DNA of 5,485 nt from Micrococcaceae bacterium UBA3381 (GTDB taxonomy: Bacteria > Actinomycetota > Actinomycetes > Actinomycetales > Micrococcaceae), in NCBI GenBank assembly GCA_002358975.1, contig DEPX01000107.1, positions 159 to 5,643 of the forward strand, read 5' to 3'. This document shows positions 1 through 5,485 of this stretch, piece by piece. Under the pieces are notes generated by a model, which had not been told where the DNA came from, made no database searches, and saw only the letters and a program-made list of their open reading frames with translations. The first letter of the stretch is position 1, and the number at the start of each line of letters is the position of its first letter. The position numbers and the translations under genes are program-made.

Positions 1-60
1 ACAATGTCTAAGTTGCGCCACCCTTCACGCTCACAGGTATTGCGAGACTATCTCGAGTAA
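1..60 (+). CDS. sigA: Primary sigma factor SigA/RpoD, C-terminal end only
   Basis: Reading frame 1 is open from the left edge and ends with TAA at 58-60. It encodes TMSKLRHPSRSQVLRDYLE, which matches the extreme C-terminus of actinobacterial primary sigma factors (SigA/HrdB/RpoD). This is the tail after the region 4.2 helix-turn-helix that contacts the -35 element; the family usually ends in ...SKLRHPSRSQVLRDYLD or E. Everything upstream, including the -10 and -35 recognition helices, is outside the window. The protein directs RNA polymerase to housekeeping promoters. A strong intrinsic terminator follows at 102-154, so transcription from sigA probably ends before the convergent DUF7455 gene. 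The identification rests on only 19 residues, but they are highly characteristic. Confidence 0.87.
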   Translation, partial: TMSKLRHPSRSQVLRDYLE

Positions 61-101
61 ACCAAGCAGGTAAGCCTGGACTGGATAGATAATTCCACAC
101 A

Positions 102-154
102 CTGACGGCCGTTGCACCCTTGAAAACCAGGGATACAACGGCCGTCAGAATTTT
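102..154 (+). terminator. Intrinsic terminator of sigA
   Basis: A perfect 13-bp inverted repeat (CTGACGGCCGTTG at 102-114, CAACGGCCGTCAG at 136-148) encloses an inner CCCT/AGGG pairing (117-120 with 129-132) and an A-rich loop. On the + strand it is followed by AATTTT (149-154). A GC-rich stem plus U-rich tail 42 bases after the sigA stop fits a rho-independent terminator. The sequence after the hairpin on the minus strand is not T-rich, so it should act mainly on sigA transcripts. Confidence 0.88.
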
Positions 155-210
155 AATCGCATCAATAAATTGTTTGCAGTGGGACCATTAGCAGACCGAA
201 TTCAGAAACA

Positions 211-246
211 CTTGGGCCGGATCCCTAATGCGGGAACCGGCCCAAG
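211..246 (-). terminator. Probable terminator of the DUF7455 gene
   Basis: A perfect 10-bp inverted repeat (CTTGGGCCGG at 211-220, CCGGCCCAAG at 237-246) continues, after one A-A mismatch, with TCCC/GGGA (222-225 with 232-235) around a six-base loop. Read on the minus strand it lies 66 bases after the DUF7455 stop and is followed by TGTTTCTG, a moderately T-rich tail. On the + strand it is followed by an A-rich stretch, so it is oriented to stop minus-strand transcription. Confidence 0.72.
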
Positions 247-282
247 AAATAAAACTGTCGTAACTGCTTATGCGGCATTCCT

Positions 283-296
283 ATTCGCTAGCGAAT
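283..296. repeat. 14-bp perfect palindrome
   Basis: ATTCGCTAGCGAAT is a perfect palindrome with no spacer. It lies 16 bases beyond the DUF7455 stop, between that stop and the terminator hairpin. With no spacer it is a poor RNA hairpin and looks more like a two-fold protein-binding site, although chance is possible. No function can be assigned. Confidence 0.5.
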
Positions 297-312
297 TGCA
301 ACATACTACAAC

Positions 313-534
313 CTACAAGCTTGTTGAACGCTCTTCTTCAAGACGATTAGTTTCGTCTTGCCACACGCTAACCTGAGGACGAAGATTATCTTCAACCTGG
401 CGTGCATGGTGCGCACAGAAGTACAGTTGGCCACCCGATGGTAGTACTGCACGAACGTAAGCTTGGGCTCCGCAACGGTCACAACGATCGGCTGCGTTGA
501 GGGTAGGTTGCTCAAGACTAGTTGCCGTGGACAT
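313..534 (-). CDS. DUF7455 family small zinc-ribbon protein
   Basis: This 73-residue cytoplasmic protein has no signal peptide or membrane segment. Its core is a short zinc-ribbon-like unit: CDRC (C18, C21) and, after about 18 residues, YFCAHH (C40 with H42/H43), probably coordinating one metal ion. The hydrophobic AQAYVRAVLPSGGQLYF between the pairs looks like a beta hairpin. An acidic, mostly helical tail follows (about residues 47-70). I recognise the pattern as the actinobacterial DUF7455 family, of unknown function and often found beside sigA. The ATG at 532-534 is well supported by AGGAGG at 539-544. The gene converges on sigA and diverges from parE. Its small size and metal site would suit a nucleic-acid- or RNA-polymerase-associated role, but that is inference only. 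Confidence 0.9.
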   Translation of the reverse strand: MSTATSLEQPTLNAADRCDRCGAQAYVRAVLPSGGQLYFCAHHARQVEDNLRPQVSVWQDETNRLEEERSTSL

Positions 535-538
535 TGGG

Positions 539-544
539 CCTCCT
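539..544 (-). promoter_or_regulatory. Strong Shine-Dalgarno of the DUF7455 gene
   Basis: The minus strand reads AGGAGGCCCAATG, a full consensus ribosome-binding site four bases before the ATG. It fixes the start of the 73-residue protein and contrasts with the absence of such a site before the parE ATG. Confidence 0.88.
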
Positions 545-619
545 AATTTCGGTCCAAACTCTGTAGGTTGGTCCTTCCATCCTGACAGGTTTATTCATTC
601 CTGTGTAGAACAACGTACC

Positions 620-631
620 AAACATATGTTT
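620..631. repeat. 12-bp palindrome AAACATATGTTT
   Basis: A perfect AT-rich palindrome lies about 85 bases upstream of the DUF7455 start. Its position fits an operator or promoter-proximal site for that gene, but no known consensus is recognised. AT-rich palindromes of this length do occur by chance. Confidence 0.4.
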
Positions 632-645
632 TATGCCCGAAAGTG

Positions 646-667
646 CTGTGTTGCCGCTGGCAAACAG
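646..667. other. Small stem-loop in the intergenic region
   Basis: CTGT (646-649), a bulged G, and TTGCC (651-655) can pair with GGCAA (659-663) and ACAG (664-667) around the three-base loop GCT, giving nine base pairs. No T-run follows on either strand, so it is not an intrinsic terminator. It would lie in the 5' leader of the DUF7455 transcript if that gene's promoter is further upstream. Confidence 0.35.
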
Positions 668-814
668 AACGTACCTTCAACGTTGGAATACATGGATCTA
701 TCGTGCCATCTCAGCGCCGCTAGTCAAAGATTCGGCTATTAGCATCCGCGCCAGGCGAAACAGCATTATGGTGCCAGTCGAACCACAGTGCTAGAACTTC
801 GCGCATCCCAAAAA

Positions 815-845
815 TTGCTCACAAAGCCGCTATTCTTGCTAATAT
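815..845 (+). promoter_or_regulatory. Probable parE promoter (extended -10)
   Basis: TGCTAATAT at 837-845 is an extended -10 motif: TG, one base, then the TAnnnT-type hexamer TAATAT. A weak -35-like TTGCTC lies at 815-820 with a long 19-base spacer, so the extended -10 probably does most of the work. Transcription would start near 852, giving a leader of about 43 bases to the ATG at 896. The call rests on motif and position only. Confidence 0.45.
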
Positions 846-852
846 CTAACCG

Positions 853-895
853 CCGGTAATCCGCCCGGTAATGCTGACAGTACTGACATTACTGT
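853..895. repeat. Nested short repeats upstream of the parE ATG
   Basis: Three repeats are packed into 43 bases. CCGGTAAT occurs at 853-860 and 865-872 (12-base period). CTGACAGTA (874-882) is followed directly by CTGACATTA (883-891), a tandem repeat with one mismatch. ACAGTA (877-882) and TACTGT (890-895) form a perfect inverted repeat with a seven-base spacer that ends one base before the ATG at 896. The inverted repeat could be an operator or an RNA hairpin masking translation initiation. Confidence 0.6.
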
Positions 896-3040
896 ATGGC
901 GGCTCAACCTTCTTCTGAAAGGGTCAAATACCACGTGGTCACACAAACCGAGTACAGCGCAAGAAACCTATCCGTCCTCGAGGGGTTGGAAGCTGTACGC
1001 AAGCGTCCTGGAATGTATATCGGGTCGACCGATTCTCGGGGAGTCATGCACTGTTTGTGGGAGATTATTGACAACTCCGTTGACGAAGCGCTGGCCGGGT
1101 ATGGTCAGTCGATTACTATCACACTGTTTTCCGATGGTTCTGTCGAAGTTGAAGATAACGGACGTGGCATTCCTGTCGATATTGAACCACGTACGGGCCT
1201 GACCGGTATTGAGGTGGTATTCACGAAACTGCATGCCGGGGGGAAATTCGGCTCACAATCGTATGCTGCTGCAGGCGGACTCCACGGTGTGGGGGCAGCC
1301 GTCGTCAACGCGTTGTCAGCAAGACTCGACGTAGAGGTGACTCGGGGTGGCAAGGTTCACCAGGCGAGTTTCAAGCGCGGTAAACCGGGTAAGTTTTATG
1401 ACAAAGGGCAGCCTCGTGTTGAAGCAGAATTTGAGCCGGTAGAGCCTGGAACTGAAACTGAAGTTGTGGGAAAGGCCAAACGGGGGTTGACTGGCACCAA
1501 AGTCCGCTATTGGGCAGACAGTCAGATCTTTACTCCGGATGCGGCGTTCTTATATGCCGAGCTAGAACAACGGGCACGTCAAACCGCCTTTCTAGTGCCC
1601 GGTCTGCGGATCGCGATCCGTGATGAACGTCGTTTATCGGGTACTGCAGGCGAAAATGGGCCACATGAAGAAGTATTCCAATATGACGGAGGTATATCTG
1701 AGTTCGTTGATTACCTCTCCCAACTGAACCCAGTCACCGATGTTTGGCGCCTGCACGGCGAAGGCAATTTCACAGAACGTGTGCCGGTTCTCGATGCATC
1801 CGGCCAGGCTCAAATGAAAGACGTTGAACGTACGTGCGAAGTAGATGTGGCGCTACGGTGGGATGTCGGATATGACACCAAAATTGAAAGCTTTGTCAAT
1901 ATTATTGCCACGCCCAAGGGCGGCTCGCACAATACGGGGTTCGAGCAGGCGTTAACCAGAGTGTTTCGAAAAGCTGTGGAAAATAATGCGCGTCGTCTTA
2001 AAGCGGGGAATGACCGTATTGAAAAAGACGACATTCTGGCCGGACTGACAGCAATTGTGACAGTGCGGTTAGCCGAGCCACAGTTCGAAGGCCAGACCAA
2101 GGAAGTACTGGGGACTCCTGCAGCACGACAGATTGTTTCTAAGGTGGTCACCGATCAACTGACAGAAACGTTGAATTCCCGCAAACGTACCGTCAAACAA
2201 CAAGTCGACGGCTTGTTGGAAAAAATCGTTGCGGAAATGAAGTCACGGATCATGGCCCGCACGGCCAAAGAAAACCAACGCCGCAAAACTGCTCTAGAGA
2301 CTTCGTCGATGCCTGCCAAATTAGCTGACTGCCGGTCGACAGATATTGAAAATACGGAGCTGTTTATCGTCGAAGGTGACTCAGCCTTGGGCACAGCAAA
2401 ATTGGCCCGCTCATCCGATTATCAGGCACTGTTGCCGATACGAGGTAAGATACTCAACGTTCAAAAAGCCTCCGTTGGTGAAATGCTGAACAATGTTGAG
2501 GCATCAGCTCTTATCCAAGTTGTTGGTGGGGGCTCCGGACGCAGCTTCGATATGGAAACAGCCCGCTATGGCAAAGTCATTTTGATGACTGATGCTGACG
2601 TGGACGGTGCCCATATCCGGACACTGCTTCTCACGTTATTCTTTCGGTATATGCGCCCAATGGTCGAAGCTGGCCGCGTATATGCTGCTGTTCCACCGTT
2701 ACATCGTGTTGAAGTTATTAACCCGGGGTCGAAAACTAACGATGTGCATTATACGTATTCGGAAGAGGAACTACAGGCTCTGTTATCACGTCTGGAAGCC
2801 GAAGGCCGGAAGATCAAACAGCCTATTCAACGGTATAAGGGCCTGGGGGAGATGGATGCAGACCAGTTGGCGGAAACCACCATGGACCCCCAACACCGTA
2901 CGCTACGTCGAGTGAACATCGAAGAGCTCGAAAAAGCTGAGGAAATCTTTGAATTACTGATGGGACGTCATGTGGCGCCACGCCGGGACTTTATTATTTC
3001 TGGAGCCGAGGAAATCGACCGCCAAGAGATCGACGCCTAA
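896..3040 (+). CDS. parE: DNA topoisomerase IV subunit B (ParE), type IIA
   Basis: This cytoplasmic subunit hydrolyses ATP to drive strand passage with ParC, unlinking replicated chromosomes. The 714 residues are full length. The N-terminal GHKL ATPase shows E56 and N60 in WEIIDNSVDEA, DNGRGIP at 87-93, the lid GGLHGVGAAVVNALS at 127-141 and the transducer QTK loop (Q400-K402). The TOPRIM domain has EGDSALG at 493-499 and TDADVDG at 565-571 (metal-binding E493, D566, D568). QRYKGLGEM (645-653) and LMGRHVAPRRDFI near the C-terminus complete it. EGDSALGTAK and PIRGK, rather than the GyrB forms EGDSAGG and PLRGK, favour ParE over GyrB, as does the absence of recF or gyrA nearby. ATG 896 is the first start after an in-frame TGA at 884-886 but lacks a Shine-Dalgarno. 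GTG 935 (Val14) is preceded by GAAAGGG and would give 701 residues. The stop overlaps that of oleD. Confidence 0.94.
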   Translation: MAAQPSSERVKYHVVTQTEYSARNLSVLEGLEAVRKRPGMYIGSTDSRGVMHCLWEIIDNSVDEALAGYGQSITITLFSDGSVEVEDNGRGIPVDIEPRTGLTGIEVVFTKLHAGGKFGSQSYAAAGGLHGVGAAVVNALSARLDVEVTRGGKVHQASFKRGKPGKFYDKGQPRVEAEFEPVEPGTETEVVGKAKRGLTGTKVRYWADSQIFTPDAAFLYAELEQRARQTAFLVPGLRIAIRDERRLSGTAGENGPHEEVFQYDGGISEFVDYLSQLNPVTDVWRLHGEGNFTERVPVLDASGQAQMKDVERTCEVDVALRWDVGYDTKIESFVNIIATPKGGSHNTGFEQALTRVFRKAVENNARRLKAGNDRIEKDDILAGLTAIVTVRLAEPQFEGQTKEVLGTPAARQIVSKVVTDQLTETLNSRKRTVKQQVDGLLEKIVAEMKSRIMARTAKENQRRKTALETSSMPAKLADCRSTDIENTELFIVEGDSALGTAKLARSSDYQALLPIRGKILNVQKASVGEMLNNVEASALIQVVGGGSGRSFDMETARYGKVILMTDADVDGAHIRTLLLTLFFRYMRPMVEAGRVYAAVPPLHRVEVINPGSKTNDVHYTYSEEELQALLSRLEAEGRKIKQPIQRYKGLGEMDADQLAETTMDPQHRTLRRVNIEELEKAEEIFELLMGRHVAPRRDFIISGAEEIDRQEIDA
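917..937 (+). promoter_or_regulatory. Candidate ribosome-binding site and alternative GTG start of parE
   Basis: GAAAGGG at 917-923 complements the 16S rRNA tail (the GAAAGG part of AGAAAGGAGG) and precedes an in-frame GTG at 935-937, with 11 bases between. Starting there gives a protein beginning MVTQTEYSARNLSVLEG, close to the short N-terminus typical of actinobacterial ParE. The ATG at 896 has no purine-rich site in front of it. This makes GTG 935 a serious alternative, although the spacing is slightly long. Confidence 0.4.
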
Positions 3041-4044
3041 GTGTTGTAATACTGGCCGGTTAGTTGGAAGCCTTCATTCAGCGTGATTCTCGGTTTCCAA
3101 CCCAACGCCTCTTGGGTGCGTCGCTGGTCAAACCAGTGAGCAGTAGACATCTGTTCTGCCAAAAAACGAGTGATAGGGGGCTCGTCTCCACGTTTATCAG
3201 CATCCCAAAGCCTTTCGATGGCACTACCGGCAGCTTTGGCAGCCCACGAGGGGAGATTCAGTACTGGTTCCTTGGCACCGCCAGCCCGGGCGATACGCCG
3301 TATCATTTCTCCAATGGGCCGCGGTTGCCCGTTGGTAAGCACCAAGGCTTCGTCGTGCACAGTATCCACGGCCTTTAGTCCGGCAACTACGGCTTCGACG
3401 GCATTGACTGAAAACAGCGTATCCACCAATGCTGTTCCGCCATCGAGCAACGGTAGCCGATTCTGGCGAGCGCGATCGATAATACGTTCTGTGAGTTGTG
3501 TGTCGCCGGGGCCCCACATAAGATGAGGCCGAAGCACAAGGACACGGAATGCAGAGCTATCTGCGGCTAGAGCAAGCAATTCGCCGGCCGCTTTAGTTGC
3601 AGCGTAATGGCCACGTGCGGCTTGTGGATCAGCAGGTTGAGCGCCAGCTCCGATAATTGAATGGCCAGCGTGTGCCACAGAAGGCGATGAAATATGAATC
3701 CAGCGAGCTACTCCGGCTTCTTGCGCCGCTGACAGCACGGTGCGAGTTCCCTCAACGTTGACATGCTGGTACTGCTCTAACGGACCTGATACGGAGACCT
3801 TTGCTGCAACATGTATCACTGAGTCGACGCCTTCAACGGCTTTTGCTACAGCTTGACTATCAGTGACTGATCCACGGACTTCTTGAACCCCGTCAAGCCC
3901 TGACTCAGAACGCTGCAAAACCGTGACGTTAGCACCTGCGTTACGTAGGGCTTGGGCTACACCAGAACCCAGAACTCCAGATGCTCCAGTAACTAGAACG
4001 TTATACCCGGTAAAGTCTTCAGTGACATACTGCAACACGGTCAT
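3037..4044 (-). CDS. oleD: NAD(P)H-dependent reductase OleD of olefin biosynthesis
   Basis: This 335-residue protein is an extended short-chain dehydrogenase (3-beta-HSD/epimerase-like). The Rossmann motif TGASGVLG lies at 19-26. R45 after the second strand (VLQRSES) suggests NADPH. The active site shows S119/S120 in HISS, and Y147 and K151 in the YxxxK motif; LRPHLMWGPGD (171-181) is typical of the family. OleD reduces the 2-alkyl-3-keto acid made by OleA to the 2-alkyl-3-hydroxy acid used by OleC. The assignment to OleD rather than another sugar epimerase or sterol dehydrogenase relies strongly on the adjoining oleC. Its ATG overlaps the oleC stop as ATGA (4041-4044), pointing to translational coupling. 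No good Shine-Dalgarno is close; GAAAGG lies about 13 bases upstream, inside oleC. The TAG stop (3037-3039) overlaps the parE stop on the opposite strand. Confidence 0.85.
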   Translation of the reverse strand: MTVLQYVTEDFTGYNVLVTGASGVLGSGVAQALRNAGANVTVLQRSESGLDGVQEVRGSVTDSQAVAKAVEGVDSVIHVAAKVSVSGPLEQYQHVNVEGTRTVLSAAQEAGVARWIHISSPSVAHAGHSIIGAGAQPADPQAARGHYAATKAAGELLALAADSSAFRVLVLRPHLMWGPGDTQLTERIIDRARQNRLPLLDGGTALVDTLFSVNAVEAVVAGLKAVDTVHDEALVLTNGQPRPIGEMIRRIARAGGAKEPVLNLPSWAAKAAGSAIERLWDADKRGDEPPITRFLAEQMSTAHWFDQRRTQEALGWKPRITLNEGFQLTGQYYNT

Positions 4045-5485
4045 CTCGGGGCAGGAACCTTTCTACCTGCAAGCACTTGTGACGCCCATCTGGCTAGTGC
4101 AGGTCGATTAATTTTTGAGTTGTGCCGGATATCTACTGGTACGTCGTTGGTAACTAACACGGCAGCCAGTTCGATGGTCGTTGCTGCTCGAACTGCATCG
4201 GTAAGTTGGGTAGGCGCTAAACCAGGTTTGATCGATGAATCGTGCGGCTGGATTACTGCCACAACAGCCTGGGAACCTACGGGGCCAACACCGACGATGG
4301 CCACCCGTTTTATTTGGGATAGACGTTGGATGTCATCTTCTGGGCCCCCAGGACCAAGAGCGCCGGTTGGTGGTGTCACGATATGGTGGGTCCGACCTTC
4401 AATCCATAGCCGACCTTGGGCATCTAGATGGCCAATATCACCCGTCCGGTGCCATTGCAGCCCATCGATAACATCAGTTCGGGTTTGCCGGTTGGTATCA
4501 TATAGCTTGTCATAGCCGGCTAGCATGTGCGGAGTCGAAACTACTATTTCAGCAAGCTTTCCTTTAGCCTCGTCACCTTCCAGAATTACATCGCCAGGAC
4601 GGCCATAGAAATCTAGTGGTGCCATGGCTAAACGCACTACATCTAACGGTTTTCCAACGCACACACCGCGATCGTCTTGTGTAGCAATAGCGTGTTGTGT
4701 GTGGTGATCGATATCCGAGACCAAAAGCGATTCAGTCATGCCATAGGGAGCATGAAACTCTGCATTGGGCACAAGCTCTAAGACTTCATCCATGAGGTTC
4801 ACGGGGACTGGTGCTCCAGCAGAAAGCAGCATGGATATACGCTCTAAAGCGTTCCGGTGTTCGCGGTTGAGCTGGTTAGCTGTCGCAACTACATTACGTA
4901 GCGCAGCCGGTGAAGCAAACATCATGGTGGTATCGCCAGCAATAGCGGCTTGGGCCAGAGCAGTCGCGGTTAGGGTTGCTGGTTTCGTAACTGACATATT
5001 TGGGGTCACGGATGTCGCACCGATAGCTGGGCCTAATAGGGCAAACGGTGCAAAACCCGCCAGGAGGCTAGACCCGGGGGAAACGTTAAGCGTTGTTTGG
5101 ATACGCTGAACCAGAGCGGACAGTTTTTGGTGTGTATATCGGACACCTTTTGCGGGTCCGGTAGAGCCAGATGTGAACAGGATAGCTGCGTCGTCGGAAG
5201 GATCTGGATGAGGATGTGAGGCCGTTGGGTGGTATTTTTGGCCAGCGTAGGTAGTTGCAAAGTTGTACAAGGACCCGCTTAACCCTAAGCTGCGTGTAGC
5301 GATCGGGCCCATCGTTTGGACACTGAGACGTTTACCAGGCAGTTTGGCGAGTCTCGCTAAGGTCAAACCTGGTACTTCTCCGATAATCCACTGCGGGGCT
5401 GCTGTAGTAATAGCACGAGTCATGCCACCAACACCCAATCCGGCATCGGTCACTACGGCTACACCACCTACTCGCAATACCGCAT
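4041..5485 (-). CDS. oleC: Beta-lactone synthetase OleC (AMP-binding enzyme), 5' end outside the window
   Basis: This member of the acyl-adenylate-forming superfamily lacks its N-terminus. Numbered from the codon at 5475-5477, it shows the phosphate-binding loop FTSGSTGPAKGV (101-112), YGMTES (245-250), RTGDIG (344-349), GRTHHIV (361-367) and a C-terminal VDIRHNSKINRPAL (448-461) with the A10 lysine K455. The VDIRHNxKI ending and the neighbouring oleD point to OleC, which uses ATP to close a 2-alkyl-3-hydroxy acid into a beta-lactone that OleB decarboxylates to a cis-olefin. The frame stays open to the right edge, with AV before the TTG at 5475-5477. Sequence such as VGGVAVVTDAGLG is internal to the family, so the TTG is not the start. 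In Micrococcus OleB and OleC are fused as OleBC; whether that holds here cannot be seen. The TGA stop (4041-4043) overlaps the oleD ATG. Confidence 0.86.
   Translation of the reverse strand, partial: AVLRVGGVAVVTDAGLGVGGMTRAITTAAPQWIIGEVPGLTLARLAKLPGKRLSVQTMGPIATRSLGLSGSLYNFATTYAGQKYHPTASHPHPDPSDDAAILFTSGSTGPAKGVRYTHQKLSALVQRIQTTLNVSPGSSLLAGFAPFALLGPAIGATSVTPNMSVTKPATLTATALAQAAIAGDTTMMFASPAALRNVVATANQLNREHRNALERISMLLSAGAPVPVNLMDEVLELVPNAEFHAPYGMTESLLVSDIDHHTQHAIATQDDRGVCVGKPLDVVRLAMAPLDFYGRPGDVILEGDEAKGKLAEIVVSTPHMLAGYDKLYDTNRQTRTDVIDGLQWHRTGDIGHLDAQGRLWIEGRTHHIVTPPTGALGPGGPEDDIQRLSQIKRVAIVGVGPVGSQAVVAVIQPHDSSIKPGLAPTQLTDAVRAATTIELAAVLVTNDVPVDIRHNSKINRPALARWASQVLAGRKVPAPR

Larger units (their letters stand above)
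535..895. other. Divergent intergenic region between the DUF7455 gene and parE
   Basis: These 361 bases contain no credible gene. An open frame on the + strand (497-742) starts inside the DUF7455 gene, has no family signature and is taken as chance. The region should carry both divergent promoters. Visible structure: an ACAGG/CCTGT inverted repeat (585-589 and 600-604); a 12-bp palindrome AAACATATGTTT (620-631); AACGTACC repeated at 612-619 and 668-675; and a small stem-loop at 646-667 (CTGT-TTGCC with GGCAA-ACAG, one bulged G, loop GCT). A likely parE promoter and the repeats next to its start lie at the right end. For the DUF7455 gene I see no clear promoter. Confidence 0.6.

Noticed and set aside
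698..727. Minus-strand promoter for the DUF7455 gene (TTGACT at 722-727, CGATAG at 698-703)
   Set aside because: The -35 match is good, but no -10 of the TAnnnT type lies at a normal distance, and it would imply a leader of about 155 bases. Too weak to list.
497..742. 81-codon open frame on the + strand in the intergenic region
   Set aside because: It begins inside the DUF7455 gene on the opposite strand, lacks a ribosome-binding site and resembles no family; its Cys/His/Ser-rich composition looks like chance translation.
1810..2151. 113-codon open frame antisense to parE
   Set aside because: It lies wholly within parE, has no recognisable motif and no independent start signals.
896..3040. 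Identification as gyrB rather than parE
   Set aside because: The EGDSALGTAK and PIRGK motifs and the sigA/DUF7455 neighbourhood favour ParE; gyrB in actinobacteria usually sits near dnaN, recF and gyrA.
4120..4515. 131-codon open frame antisense to oleC
   Set aside because: It is a shadow of the well-supported oleC frame, with low-complexity Trp/Pro/Ser-rich content and no motifs.
5475..5477. TTG as the start codon of the minus-strand oleC frame
   Set aside because: The frame remains open to the window edge, and the residues just after the TTG match an internal part of adenylate-forming enzymes. The gene must begin further right.
1..5485. Mobile elements, CRISPR array, tRNA or rRNA genes
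   Set aside because: No transposase or integrase sequence, no long terminal inverted repeats, no regularly spaced repeats and no tRNA-like cloverleaf were seen.

Overview
The window looks like a chromosomal core-gene segment from a high-GC Gram-positive bacterium (Actinomycetota), most likely a member of the Micrococcales close to Micrococcaceae. The evidence is the C-terminus of a primary sigma factor with the actinobacterial ending SKLRHPSRSQVLRDYLE, a 73-residue zinc-ribbon protein of the actinobacterial DUF7455 type, an actinobacterial-style ParE, and an oleC-oleD pair of the kind known from Micrococcus. G+C is only about half by eye, low for that group, so I do not name a genus.

Layout from left to right. 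Positions 1-60 (+) are the last codons of sigA (rpoD), followed by a strong intrinsic terminator at 102-154. A second hairpin at 211-246 serves the small DUF7455 gene (313-534, -), which converges on sigA. A 361-base divergent intergenic region (535-895) separates the DUF7455 gene from parE. It holds short palindromes and repeats, a probable extended -10 promoter for parE near 837-845, and a compact set of nested repeats directly upstream of the parE ATG. parE (896-3040, +) encodes the ATPase/TOPRIM subunit of topoisomerase IV. Its stop codon overlaps that of oleD (3037-4044, -) tail to tail. oleD is joined by an ATGA overlap to oleC (4041 to beyond 5485, -), whose 5' part lies outside the window.

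How the genes work together. sigA, the DUF7455 gene and parE are housekeeping or conserved-neighbourhood genes for transcription and chromosome decatenation. oleC and oleD belong to long-chain olefin biosynthesis: OleA condenses two acyl-CoAs, OleD reduces the 3-keto acid, OleC makes a beta-lactone and OleB decarboxylates it to the alkene. Only the OleC and OleD steps are visible. The opposing orientation and overlapping stops suggest that oleCD and parE are separate transcription units with no terminator between them.

I see no mobile element, CRISPR array, tRNA or rRNA, and no convincing undescribed system. The points most worth a second look are the repeats and uncertain start codon at the 5' end of parE, and the terminator-less parE/oleD junction.
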